From Nectonema munidae (Eukaryota > Nematomorpha > Nectonematoida > Nectonematidae), in contig JAUIRK010001013.1 in the NCBI GenBank assembly GCA_030549495.1, positions 186,001 to 250,000 of the forward strand: a DNA stretch of 64,000 bases. The letters run 5' to 3'. Shown here piece after piece: positions 21,795-32,340 of this stretch. A program made the translations under genes and the position numbers. The first letter of the stretch is position 1. Each line of letters starts with the position of its first letter. The notes beneath the pieces are model-generated. The model ran no database searches and was not told where the DNA came from. It was given only the letters and a program-made list of their open reading frames with translations.

Positions 21795-22866
21795 ACAACT
21801 GCATTGACGCTACCTTCATACGCATTTATGTCAGTTTCAATAGCTTCATGTTTTTTCAAAACTGCTTCTACACCCGCTAAATCACAGCCAAAGTTATCTT
21901 GGAAACAAGTCTTTGATTTTCATTCAACCACGTTTCAGGCATTCCTGCTTTACGATCAAAGCGATGAGCTAGTTTCGCCAACTTCTCTAGCCTAATAATT
22001 TCTTCCCTTAGGGCGAACTCATGCTCATGATCAACTTTTTCGAGTTTAGACCACTTTGCATTTATGTCAAAGAGCATCTTCCCTTCCTCTGGAAAACTCA
22101 TTTTGATATTGTTAACGCGGGCTTTGCTTTGCATTGTAAAAAGTAGGATTTCAAGATTGCCCTTTTCTTTGAAGTTTCATCAGATAAACACTTTATAGTA
22201 CTTTCAATCCAGTTTAAAATGTCAGAAGACATGCTATCGTAGTTTTTAAGCATATTCTCTTGTTTCAAGGCAGAGTCGATTACCTTTCCTATTCTTTTTC
22301 CTAGTGTTTCTTTCAGCTTTCATCTTGGAAAAGTAGTGATGATATGTAACAACATAAGTAATGATTGATTTTTCATCTGGGGCATTCAACAAAAATATCT
22401 TCAGCATCAAGAAGTCGTGTCAAGCTTAATTTATTTTCCGCAACATTGAATGCATTTTTGAGATTGACTATAGGATTAAATTTGTTTAGAGCTTCGTACT
22501 TGATAAGATCTGGCCGATGCTTATCAAATAGGGCATTAAATAGCAAATTATCCTTCCAACTATTTGTAAGGTTGCGGAATGCGGATATTAACATTAGGAT
22601 ATCTAGCAGTCTTCATTTGAAACCAAAGCAGTAACGCGTCTTTGACACTTTTAATCTCTTTACTTTCTGCTTCTTCAAATATTATGTCTTGAATCTGAAA
22701 TCTTAGAATGGTTGTCCAGATCAGCCCGAGGGTGAGTCTAGAATTACCATCAACGATATCGTGAGATCCCATATTCAAAAAACACAGAAAAATAGGGGGA
22801 GACGGCACTTTACCATAAAAATTATAAGAACCTTTGTCCACATTTTCTAAGCACTGAATTCTCATT
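21795..22866 (-). pseudogene. beta-Spec: beta-spectrin processed pseudogene (truncated)
   Basis: Minus-strand translation recovers beta-spectrin collinearly and without introns. From 22866: [12 protein letters not shown], then [19 protein letters not shown] and [27 protein letters not shown] (first to second calponin-homology domain), LLFNALFDKHRPDLIKYEAL and LSLTRLLDAEDI (second CH domain), EKSIITYVVTYHHYFSKMKA, a KRIGKVIDSALKQEN segment, and into spectrin repeat 1 with [32 protein letters not shown] and [14 protein letters not shown]. At least three frame changes and a scrambled 12-residue stretch after ENVDK show it is not functional. Both ends are truncated; no poly-A tail could be placed. 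The parent gene, needed in the membrane skeleton, must lie elsewhere. Confidence 0.9.
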
Positions 22867-23195
22867 TTTACGATATGCAATGTAAGTTGTCATTTTATAT
22901 AAATAAGGGTGTATGTATAACTCTGAATCAGTCAAAATCAGAACAACACAAGGAAGCTGATTATTTTACAAGCGTGTGTGTAGAGAAATTGAAAGAACTA
23001 TTTTATTCTAAAAGTTATATTTAAGAATCAATATTGACTTTCATTCATTAGAGTAAAAATAAAAGAAAAAAATAATTATTTTTATTTTCAAAAAAAAATA
23101 CACTTGTTTTAAGTCAAGTGTATTACGTGTAAAGTTCTAGACAAAGTAGCCTGCAAGCAAAAAATGACTTCTTTACTTAAAGAAAGGCTTCGCCC
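22867..23195. other. gene-free stretch
   Basis: AT-rich spacer between the spectrin retrocopy and the BEL/Pao fossil. Nothing recognised apart from a short inverted pair ACACTTG / CAAGTGT at about 23101-23120. Confidence 0.4.
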
Positions 23196-24070
23196 ATCCT
23201 AACCATTTTAATACATCCGATTGAATCTATTTGGACCAATATTAATAAAGGAGAAAAGCGTAAAACAAGATCAACGCAAACCATAAGTAATAAGGGTTAC
23301 GCTTTAATTATAAAATGTTTAGCAACTCGTGCCGTTTATTACTATATATTAACAGGGTAGGATTCATGTTCTTTAAGAGCTTTCAAACGATTCATTTCAT
23401 TTAGAGGTCTACCCAAAAAGTGTTATTCAGACAAGAAGCACACAGTCGATAAAGGGTAGACAATTAATTGAAGAAGCATTAAAAAAAGATAACAATTTTG
23501 AAGACATAGAATTGGAATGGATTTTTTCACATCTAATTCTCCTTGGGAAAACGGTTTGTCAGGATCGTTAGTAAAAAGTGAAAAAAGAAACATAATTTTG
23601 AAAATAGGTAAAACTCAAACAATGAATTTCGAAGAACTACAAACAAGTTTTTTCGAAATTGCCAACAATAGACCAATAAGGAGATATCCCTTGCATCCAA
23701 AGGACTGCAGTGTTTGAGCCCAAATGATCTTTTATTAGGTCACAATTCAAACAACTGTACCATTGACATAAAATATTACGCTTGTTCAAGACTACTCTAT
23801 ATGCAAAAAAATTGTAACATATTTTAGAGGTAATGGTGTAGAGATTTTTTAGTTGCCTCAGAAAAAGTGGTACAAAAATAACAACAATATTAAACCAGGT
23901 GAAATTGTTTTAGTAAAAAGTCAGATGCTATTAAAAATAAATGGACTGTTGGGAAAGTTCTCAAGGTCGTTAAAGGTAGAAACATTTTATTAGAAAAGCT
24001 TTTATAAAAACAAACTTTAATGACAAAAAAAAGCCCCATAAAACCTTTAGTCAAATTAGAAAGCCTATAA
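23196..24070 (+). mobile_element. BEL/Pao-type retroelement fossil (integrase region)
   Basis: An old, broken copy of an LTR retroelement of the BEL/Pao group. What remains is the part of the polyprotein that resembles the integrase core and its C-terminal region, including an LLLGHN-like motif typical of BEL/Pao near 23735. No gag, protease or reverse transcriptase region is visible and no pair of LTRs was found; sequence just after 24090 could be a worn 3' LTR. It has several breaks and is clearly a relic. Confidence 0.7.
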
Positions 24071-24379
24071 AACTAATTTGCTGGAGGAGTGTAACTTTAG
24101 TGCATTGTAATGATTAACGTATAGCTTACTGTAAATTCATATAGTTTGTATTAACCTTCTTACTTGTAATAATTTGCATGTAAAAAGTTGGTTGATTCAA
24201 TAAATAATAATTATAAGAAAATAATAACTATACCAGAGGAAAGTGTACTTTATTTTAAAGTTTATCCCAACTTCGAATTCCTTTGAATACAGAATAACAC
24301 ACTCAAAAGATAACTTCCTTTTATGCGAAAATTATGAAATGCAAAATGAAGTTTTAATTTTTCAACAGAAAAACCTCAC

Positions 24380-24965
24380 TCATCTCGTCCACAACAAATA
24401 GTGGGTTATGGATGGACATTTAAGACAGAGCTTATTTTATGCGGTAAGTGTAAAAAAATGAAAAATTATTTTCATAAATAAAATTATTGAATTCTACTTA
24501 ATCGCCAGAAAAAAATTTGATGGATTTTGAAACATCGTCTATCAATAGCATTAAAAAAGTTTTCCCAAAAGGTTGTTTTTTCATTTTTCAAAGTGCATTT
24601 TTCGTTTCATTCAAAGTGATGGATTACAACAGAGGTATGAACAAGACTCAAATTTCGCTTTGAATCTACGCATGATTCCTACTCTTTCGTTTGTTTTAAC
24701 CCACTTGTCATTGAATATTTTTAAAAATTATGCGAACAAATGAATTTTTCCGAAGATGTTCAACCATTTTTGGACAATGTAGAAGAGACTTGGATTGAAA
24801 GACCGAATCATAGAAAGAGAAGCCGCCTCTTTTATTCGATATAGAACTTTGGAATTATTACGATTCAGCAAAAGAAGTTTCTTTTGAGACTAATAATAAT
24901 GCATCTGAGGGTTGCATCATGCGTTTAACTCTTTATTTGGAGCATCGCACTGAAATATTTGAAAG
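24380..24965 (+). pseudogene. MULE transposase remnant, left arm
   Basis: Reads inward along the left arm. An exon-like piece with GYGWTFKTELILCG (standing for the MULE motif DGTFKTxP, first catalytic Asp region) ends at a perfect GTAAGT donor (24456); after about 65 bases and a CCAG acceptor come NLMDFETSSINSIKKVF (second Asp motif, DFE), KGCFFIFQ (GCFFH motif), a YEQDSNFALNLRMIPTLSFV-like segment in another frame, VQPFLDNVEETWIERP, and ELWNYYDSAKEVSFETNNN followed by ASEGC (WNxYD...TNNxxEG motif). Frame changes break it. The pairing with its mirror copy at 29600-30175 shows it belonged to the unit that was inverted. Confidence 0.75.
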
Positions 24966-25338
24966 TTTATAGACATACTGAAAAAAGAAAAAGCCAGAGT
25001 TGAAGTAGAAATTGAATAGTTGTTGTTTGGTGCGGAATCTTTTGTTCAAGGAAAAAAGTACAAAGACTCCGCTTTTAGAATTCAACGAGTTGTATAGAAA
25101 ATTTGAATGAGGTAGAATATTTAAGAGAAATAGCTCATAATTTATCTTTTTAACATCTTTAACTTTCAAACAAGTTTCCATTGAAGCTAACTTTTTTTTA
25201 TATATATTCAGAAATACGCACACAAATTTTATTTATGCAAATAAAGTTTACTAAATAAAAATAATAAAAAAATTGTTGAAGAAAAAATTAAAACTAGAGA
25301 TGATGAAAATCTTGATCTCAGCAAGACATTCATTAGAG

Positions 25339-25560
25339 TAGGGGTGTTCAAACTTTTTGACCTAAGGTATCCTTGGCTTAAAATATTTTTTCACGAACAC
25401 CCTGAAATTTTAAATATGATGCCTTTTAGTGTAAATCTTTTAATGAAATATTTTGGAATGTAAAACAATGAAATTTCCTTAACTCAAAGGGTTTTATTCA
25501 AAAACTAATAAAAAAATAAAAAAATTATAACTTGAAAAAACAAAGGAAAAATAGAACGAA
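25339..25560 (+). mobile_element. hAT left-end fragment, left arm
   Basis: Starts TAGGGGTGTTCAAACTTTTT right after CATTAGAG, exactly as at 32427. It keeps about 220 bases of the hAT end and then jumps to sequence found at 39027 in the longer paralogue. It is therefore the scar of a deletion that removed the hAT body and its right flank. Mirror copy at about 28990-29215. Confidence 0.75.
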
Positions 25561-26279
25561 TTAAATTCCTTTCTTCATGCTTACTCCAACAAACCGCTTT
25601 TTATGCAGTATTTATCTTTTCAGTTTTTTCATGGTAAAATTTTAAAATCATCTTCCTTGTTCAAGTTTGGATCCCCATCCACCCACCACGGCCATATAGC
25701 TCTCTGATCCAGTCTTTTTTTAGGTGTGAATTTAAAATTTTTATTAAACTCAATTTTCATAAGTAAATATTTTTAAGTTTTTAAAACATTTTTTATCAAT
25801 AAATGTTTAATTATTAATTTTCTATTTAGTATCCTATACACATAATCAAAACAAGCAAGACCTTGGACGTTTTTAATGTCTAAATTTGAGACTCAGTTTT
25901 TAAGACCGATTTTTCGAAGCCAATTTTATGAGACCAATCTTTATAAATAATATGAAAAAATAAAAATTTATAAATTTAGAGTTTGAAAAGTAAAAATGAT
26001 ACTTGACAAGATAATATAAATATGTCAATTAAAAATAAAATTAAGAAATAGTTGAAGGCTAGTTGCTTTCCACACCACCCTTGAGGTACAACGTATAGGC
26101 GCATTAACTTTTTTTTAAGTGGAAGTATCCCCAGGAGGTATATCGTAACCACTGTTCACATGAACACCGTTTTTAACTCTATTTCGTATTTTTGCAATTC
26201 TATTTTTTCATTTTGTAATACTGTTTCCTTGACCTTTTTAAAGTTTTTGGAAAAGAACCTTATTTAGGTAAGAGAGACA

Positions 26280-26490
26280 TTCTATAACAAAAAGAAAAAG
26301 TAGAATTTCAAAAGGACAAAATAGAATTGTAAAAGAATAAAATAGAATTGAAAAATAACAAAATAGAATTATAAAATAGAATTGAAAAAGAAGGAATTAG
26401 GTTTGGGAAAGAAGAAACTAGAACTAAGAAAGAAGAAAATAGAATTGGGAAAGAAGAAACTAGAATTAAGAAAGAAGAAAATAGAACTAA
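26280..26490. repeat. purine-rich minisatellite, left arm
   Basis: Degenerate tandem units of about 18-20 bases built on AATAGAATTG and GAAAGAAGAAACTAG. The mirror copy is at 28045-28250. It lies directly 3' of the 198-residue ORF in each arm. Confidence 0.7.
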
Positions 26491-26510
26491 AATTGGTATA
26501 TATTATATTT

Positions 26511-27107
26511 TTATTTTGTTAGACCTTTTCGGTATTCTAAGCGAATTTGCCTCTGCAACTTCCTGTTTTCTTTCTTTTCTGCTTGGGCTCTCAAGTTTTC
26601 TCTCTTTTTTTCATTCTTGATCGAGTCCATCTTCTCCATTTTGCGTCTGCTTTCTTTCTCAATCTTAATGCATTTTGATTTGAAGGCGAAAGACGTTAGT
26701 TCACTATATTGCACAGTTTCTATCTCGAGATATTGACATTTCGTTTCTTTCACCTGTTCTTTTTTTCCTTTCAAGTTGTCCTTATTTTTGACAGATTCAA
26801 CGAAATTAGTCAAATACTCTTTCTTTTCTTTTTTAAATGTTCGAATATCAATTTCTCGAACTTTGGGCTTATTATCTTTTTTATCGAGTTGGCATTGTTT
26901 TGCCTTTGATTTATTTTTTATATTTTTTGGGCAAGAAGAATTCACGTTTTCGTGAAGTTCATTTCCTTCAATGCCCTTTCTTATATTTTCCCATGCTTTT
27001 TCGCATGAGTATTTGAGTTTTGGTAAAATAGCAGAGCAAGCTTCTATTACTATTACCACGCCCAACATAGCGCAAGCCTGAATTAGTATGTTTCCGAACA
27101 TGGCCAT
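26511..27107 (-). CDS. unrecognised 198-residue Lys-rich protein, copy A
   Basis: ATG at 27107 to TAA at 26511. I do not recognise the family. Residues 1-30 (MAMFGNILIQACAMLGVVIV followed by IEACSAILP) form a hydrophobic segment that could be a signal anchor or a membrane helix; the rest is strongly basic and Lys/Glu-rich with a likely coiled coil from about residue 150 to 195 (KKRENLRAQAEKKENRKLQR). A few Cys are spread through the chain. The frame is intact and its translation is identical to that of copy B, so selection, gene conversion or very recent duplication keeps them the same. The two copies are divergent, starts 323 bases apart, so they could share a promoter region in the palindrome centre. 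No introns are evident. A role in the MULE or other element that built the palindrome is possible but unproven. Confidence 0.5.
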   Translation of the reverse strand: MAMFGNILIQACAMLGVVIVIEACSAILPKLKYSCEKAWENIRKGIEGNELHENVNSSCPKNIKNKSKAKQCQLDKKDNKPKVREIDIRTFKKEKKEYLTNFVESVKNKDNLKGKKEQVKETKCQYLEIETVQYSELTSFAFKSKCIKIEKESRRKMEKMDSIKNEKKRENLRAQAEKKENRKLQRQIRLEYRKGLTK

Positions 27108-27189
27108 TTTTGTAGAGTGCTTTTAATAAAAGTGACGCTAACCTACTTTCTATGGTTATTTGTATACTCATGCAAAAGGTCATTCAACT

Positions 27190-27349
27190 CATGCGTAATT
27201 TAATTGGTCATAAAAATAACAAAATAAATTTCATTGGTTGTGTGTGATGTATGCATGTATTTAATCGTTCGTAATATTACGCGACTGCGTAAAGATGCGT
27301 ATGTTCTCACATTTCCCAAAAATGGTGGCTGCATAGAATTTTCAAGGCA
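27190..27349. promoter_or_regulatory. palindrome centre, putative divergent promoter region
   Basis: The only unpaired part of the 5.8-kb palindrome, between two divergent ORFs. It contains the 12-base palindrome CGTAATATTACG (27270-27281), almost at the geometric centre (about 27270-27277). Promoter function is inferred only from position. Confidence 0.3.
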
Positions 27350-27430
27350 GTTGAATGACCTTTTGCATGAGTATACTAATAACTTTACAAAGTTTGTTAG
27401 CGTCACTTTTATAAAAAGCACTCTACAAAA

Positions 27431-28027
27431 ATGGCCATGTTCGGAAACATACTAATTCAGGCTTGCGCTATGTTGGGCGTGGTAATAGTAATAGAAGCTT
27501 GCTCTGCTATTTTACCAAAACTCAAATACTCATGCGAAAAAGCATGGGAAAATATAAGAAAGGGCATTGAAGGAAATGAACTTCACGAAAACGTGAATTC
27601 TTCTTGCCCAAAGAATATAAAAAATAAATCAAAGGCAAAACAATGCCAACTCGATAAAAAAGATAATAAGCCCAAAGTTCGAGAAATTGATATTCGAACA
27701 TTTAAAAAAGAAAAGAAAGAGTATTTGACTAATTTCGTTGAATCTGTCAAAAATAAGGACAACTTGAAAGGAAAAAAAGAACAGGTGAAAGAAACGAAAT
27801 GTCAATATCTCGAGATAGAAACTGTGCAATATAGTGAACTAACGTCTTTCGCCTTCAAATCAAAATGCATTAAGATTGAGAAAGAAAGCAGACGCAAAAT
27901 GGAGAAGATGGACTCGATCAAGAATGAAAAAAAGAGAGAAAACTTGAGAGCCCAAGCAGAAAAGAAAGAAAACAGGAAGTTGCAGAGGCAAATTCGCTTA
28001 GAATACCGAAAAGGTCTAACAAAATAA
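27431..28027 (+). CDS. unrecognised 198-residue Lys-rich protein, copy B
   Basis: Mirror image of the copy at 26511-27107, with the same 198-residue translation: hydrophobic N-terminus, basic middle and a coiled-coil-like C-terminus. ATG context AAAATGGCC is the same in both. After the stop the shared minisatellite (28045-28250) begins. I cannot assign a function. The full identity of the product while the non-coding arms show small indels and substitutions hints at constraint, though the copies may simply be young. Confidence 0.5.
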   Translation: MAMFGNILIQACAMLGVVIVIEACSAILPKLKYSCEKAWENIRKGIEGNELHENVNSSCPKNIKNKSKAKQCQLDKKDNKPKVREIDIRTFKKEKKEYLTNFVESVKNKDNLKGKKEQVKETKCQYLEIETVQYSELTSFAFKSKCIKIEKESRRKMEKMDSIKNEKKRENLRAQAEKKENRKLQRQIRLEYRKGLTK

Positions 28028-28044
28028 AAATATAATATATACCA

Positions 28045-28250
28045 ATTTTAGTTCTATTTTCTTCTTTCTTAATTCTAGTTTCTTCTTTCCCAATTCTATT
28101 TTCTTCTTTCTTAGTTCTAGTTTCTTCTTTCCCAAACCTAATTCCTTCTTTTTCAATTCTATTTTATAATTCTATTTTGTTATTTTTCAATTCTATTTTA
28201 TTCTTTTACAATTCTATTTTGTCCTTTTGAAATTCTACTTTTTCTTTTTG
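28045..28250. repeat. pyrimidine-rich minisatellite, right arm
   Basis: Reverse complement of the left-arm minisatellite at 26280-26490, units based on TTCTATTTTCTTCTTTC and AATTCTATTTT. Confidence 0.7.
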
Positions 28251-29599
28251 TTGTAGAATGTCTCTCTTACCTAAATAAGGTTCTTTTCCAAAAACTTTAA
28301 AAAGGTCAAGGAAACAGTATTACAAAATGAAAAAATAGAATTGCAAAAATACGAAATAGAGTTAAAAACGGTGTTCATGTGAACAGTGGTTACGATATAC
28401 CTCCTGGGGATACTTCCACTTAAAAAAAAGTTAATGCGCCTATACGTTGTACCTCAAGGGTGGTGTGGAAAGCAACTAGCCTTCAACTATTTCTTAATTT
28501 TATTTTTAATTGACATATTTATATTATCTTGTCAAGTATCATTTTTACTTTTCAAACTCTAAATTTATAAATTTTTATTTTTTCATATTATTTATAAAGA
28601 TTGGTCTCATAAAATTGGCTTCGAAAAAATCGGTCTTAAAAACTGAGTCTCAAATTTAGACATTAAAAACGTCCAAGGTCTTGCTTGTTTTGATTATGTG
28701 TATAGGATACTAAATAGAAAATTAATAATTAAACATTTATTGATAAAAAATGTTTTAAAAACTTAAAAATATTTACTTATGAAAATTGAGTTTAATAAAA
28801 ATTTTAAATTCACACCTAAAAAAAGACTGGATCAGAGAGCTATATGGCCGTGGTGGGTGGATGGGGATCCAAACTTGAACAAGGAAGATGATTTTAAAAT
28901 TTTACCATGAAAAAACTGAAAAGATAAATACTGCATAAAAAGCGGTTTGTTGGAGTAAGCATGAAGAAAGGAATTAAATTCGTTCTATTTTTCCTTTGTT
29001 TTTTCAAGTTATAATTTTTTTATTTTTTTAGTTTTTGAATAAAACCCTTTGAGTTAAGGAAATTTGATTGTTTTACATTCCAAAATATTTCATTAAAATA
29101 TTTACACTAAAAGGCATCATATTTTCGATTTCAGGAAAATTTCAGGGTGTTCGTGAAAAAATATTTTAAGCCAAGGATTACCTTAGGTCAAAAAGTTTGA
29201 ACACCCCTACTCTAATGAATGTCTTGCTGAGATCAAGATTTTCATCATCTCTAGTTTTAATTTTTTCTTCAACAATTTTTTTATTATTTTTATTTAGTAG
29301 ACTTTATTTGCATAAATAAAATTTGTGTGCGTATTTCTGAATATATATATAAAAAGTTAGCTTCAATGGAAACTTGTTTGAAAGTTAAAGATGTTAAAAA
29401 GATAAATTATGAGCTATTTCTCTTAAATATTCTACCTCATTCAAATTTTCTATACAACTCGTTGAATTCTAAAAGCGGAGTCTCTGTACTTTTTTCCTTG
29501 AACAAAAGATTCCGCACCAAACAACAACTATTCAATTTCTACTTCAACTCTGGCTTCTTCTTTTTTCAGTATGTCTATAAACTTTCAAATATTTCAGTG

Positions 29600-30175
29600 C
29601 GATGCTCCAAATAAAGAGTTAAACGCATGATGCAACCCTCAGATGCATTATTATTAGTCTCAAAAGAAACTTCTTTTGCTGAATCGTAATAATTCCAAAG
29701 TTCTATATCGAATAAAAGAGGCGGCTTCTCTTTCTATGATTCGGTCTTTCAATCCAAGTCTCTTCTACATTGTCCAAAAATGGTTGAACATCTTCGGAAA
29801 AATTAATTTGTTTGCATAATTTTTAAAAATATTCAATGACAATTGGGTTAAAACAAACGAAAGAGTAGGAATCATGCGTAGATTCAGAGCGAAATTTGAG
29901 TCTTGTTCATACCCTTGTTGTAATCCATCACTTTGAATGAAACGAAAAATGCACTGAAAAATGAAAAAACAACCTTTTGCGAAAACTTTTTTAATGCTAT
30001 TGATAGACGATGTTTCAAAATCCATCAAATTTTTTTCTGGCGATAAAGCAGAATTCAATAATTTTATTTATGAAAATAATTTTTCATTTGTTCATTTTTT
30101 TACACTTACCGCATAAAATAAGCGCTGTCTTAAATGTCCATCCATAACCCACTATTTGTTGTGGACGAGATGAGT
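29600..30175 (-). pseudogene. MULE transposase remnant, right arm
   Basis: Mirror copy of 24380-24965. Here one frame stays open longer (30058-29765), giving LMDFETSSINSIKKVF, GCFFIFQCIFRFIQSDGLQQ and LRMIPTLSFVLTQLSLNIFK in a row, which makes the MULE assignment firm: DFE...GCFFH...LGL...L.M..LAFV. The donor-like GTAAGT lies at 30114-30109 (minus strand). Comparing the arms shows which changes came after the palindrome formed. Confidence 0.75.
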
Positions 30176-30199
30176 GAGGTTTTTCTGTTGAAAAATTAT

Positions 30200-32340
30200 T
30201 AATTACTTGTGGTCAAGTTATGAACTTTTTGCTTGAACTCTAGCACAATTACCTGCATACTTATGTTCATTTAATCTTTTAAAAATATCGCTATCTTTAG
30301 TTTGATTTCTTGCCTTGCATTTAGTTAAATAATAGTGATCAAATTTCCAAAAAAGTTTTTGATTTATTGTTTACTCTTTACAAATCCGTCCACTAACTTT
30401 TTTTACTACACTATATAGTAATCACTATTGTCCAGATTTTTACTACCTTTTCTAGTAAATTTACTTTTTATTAAATACAACTCTTAGTAGTAAATTAACT
30501 ATGTAAATTAGTAAAAAATAATAGTAATATTTACTATTCAATATAATAGTGGTTATTGTCACGAATTTTATTACCCTGTCTAGTAATTTTACTTACTGTT
30601 AAATACAACTCTTACTAGTAAATTAACCATGTTTACTGGTAGTAAACCTGTCAATCTCCCAGTTGATTTTTCACCTTCCTTTTCATCGTACTTTTTTTAG
30701 TTCTTCTATTTTTGAAAATCAATCTTCAGCTTGGGAAATATAAAAAAAGTTCATTAACATCAATATTTTTATCATTTAAAAACATTTTTATTTTGTTAAC
30801 GCATAATTATAAAAAATATAATTTTATAAATATAAAGTTATTTATAAAAAAGATTTTCTAATTAATTACATTTCTTCCTACAAAAAGTCACAACTCGAAG
30901 ATACTCCAACTTATGTGAAAAATTTACTCCCACAAACCCCTGGTACAAAACAAAGTTAAAAATTAACAAAGTTTTATTTAGAATTTAGATTTGTTAAAAG
31001 CACACAAAAAATTAAAAATTAATAATGAAGATCTAATTTTAAAACTTTTCCAAGCTCAACATATTCCAAGTTGAAAACAAAAAAAAGAAGCAAAAAATTC
31101 ATGAAAAGATTTTACAATATTTTTAACAGAAAAAAGAAACACATTTTCGATAAAAAGTGAAAACAAATGATCATTTCCATGAAAATTTTTTAGACATACA
31201 ACACAAAACGCAGAAAAAACTTGCTTTTCACTTATTATAAAAAGTTTGCTGAAGCTTTCTTTAAAAAAAATTGGTAATAGCAATAATGTCTTCATTTCTT
31301 TAAAACCTTAAAACAAAAAATATATATCTTAAGAAAAAAAATAAAGATTTACTTGTTTTATTGGGAATCTTCAAAACTTCTTTCAAAAATATTGACAAAT
31401 TTTTTTGCTTATTAACATAATTTATTACTATATCGTAATACTTTGTTAACTTTATTTTTAATTTATCTTCAAAATTTTAATTTTCCACAATGGGTTTGAG
31501 ATTCAAAAATTCATCCATAAACTAAAGTGAAAGTATAAAAGGGTTCTTAAAGTAATCAAAATATTAAAAAATTACCCGATTGTAGTCACTTAAAAATAAA
31601 TATTTATTAATAAATTCTTTGAGATCAATTTTTTTTGAGCAAATAATAAACGCAATACTTGTTAAAAGTAATAAGAAAAAAAACAAGTGAAGAGTTTATA
31701 TAACAAAATAGGCACTACGCCAAAAAATAGTTAATACCCACATATGACACACCGACTTTACGTTTATATGTAAAAAACTCGCTCCAAAACCTTGAAATAA
31801 GAAAACAAATAAATTAAAGGAATACATAGAAGTATTATAACAATTAACTTTAAACAAATTTAAAAAACTTACGCCAAAAATAGAAATTGTGCACAATAGA
31901 GAATTCGTTATATCTTCTCTGATACTACCGCTTCCTTTTTATCATCCTCAAGATTTGAATCGTTAGTCTTTTTACGGGGTGTAAAAACATAGTGATAGGA
32001 ATTTGAGATTGATGTTTTATAGGTTGTAAAAAGAAAAAAGCGGGTAAATTTGACGAATTGGTAAATTTGCCGTTAAGTAGTTATATCTCTGCAAAATCAG
32101 CGAATAACTGAAACCGCGAATGCTGAATAAGCGCAGGTTGACTGTATATGTGAAATAAAATCTGAGGAAAGGATGGCGGCGTAAAATGCCCCCACCCGTA
32201 TCACTTGAGCACTAAAACATGTATCAAAAGATGAGAAACGCTATTAACTCTTTGAAAAATTTATCCAAGTGATTGACTTAGTCTAAACACTAATTAACTG
32301 AATTAATTATTCAAATTAACGTAGTCAACTTGCATAATAT
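30200..32340. other. AT-rich stretch with a tandem duplication and a transposon end
   Basis: No gene recognised. At 30415-30640 a unit of about 110-160 bases containing TTAAATACAACTCTTA and TAGTAAATTAAC is present twice. Near the right edge lie a Tigger-like end (32045-32145) and a GCGTAAAATGCCCCC fragment (32172-32200) like the ends of the TTAA element. Short frames at 31056-31295 and 31696-31896 have no domain signal. Confidence 0.4.
32045..32145 (-). mobile_element. Tigger-like transposon end, single
   Basis: On the minus strand it begins TACAGTCAACCTGCGCTTAT, then CAGCATTCGCGGTTTCAG and TTATTCGCTGATTTTGCAGA, a layout typical of Tigger/pogo-family ends (TA followed by CAGTCnnCC). No partner end was found, so it is a solo end or a remnant. 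Confidence 0.45.

Larger units (their letters stand above)
24355..30199. repeat. 5.8-kb palindrome, arms of about 2.84 kb
   Basis: The left arm (24355-27189) and right arm (27350-30199) are reverse complements with a 160-base unpaired centre (27190-27349). Matching landmarks: outer end TTTTTCAACAGAAAAACC, MULE remnants, hAT end fragment, a TTCTTCTTTC-rich minisatellite, and the 198-residue ORF nearest the centre. Most of the arms is nearly identical, with small indels and scattered substitutions; the 20 bases around 27143-27162 versus 27380-27400 differ strongly. These differences speak against a simple hairpin read artefact. Outer flanks are unrelated to each other. Confidence 0.9.

Noticed and set aside
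21877-22880. Live beta-spectrin exons
   Set aside because: Several frame changes and stops break the CH domains and repeat, and there are no introns; a retrocopy explains it better.
23196-24250. Complete LTR retroelement with both LTRs
   Set aside because: Only the integrase region is recognisable and no matching LTR pair was found; it is a fossil fragment.
27272-27280. Integrated rolling-circle virus origin at TAATATTAC
   Set aside because: No replication-protein-like ORF and no clear stem around the word; AT-rich context makes chance likely. Kept only as a low-interest note.
24355-30199. Palindrome as a sequencing hairpin artefact
   Set aside because: The arms differ by indels, substitutions and a divergent 20-base patch near the centre, and there is a 160-base unique centre; an artefact would be near identical throughout apart from random error. 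Still needs read support.
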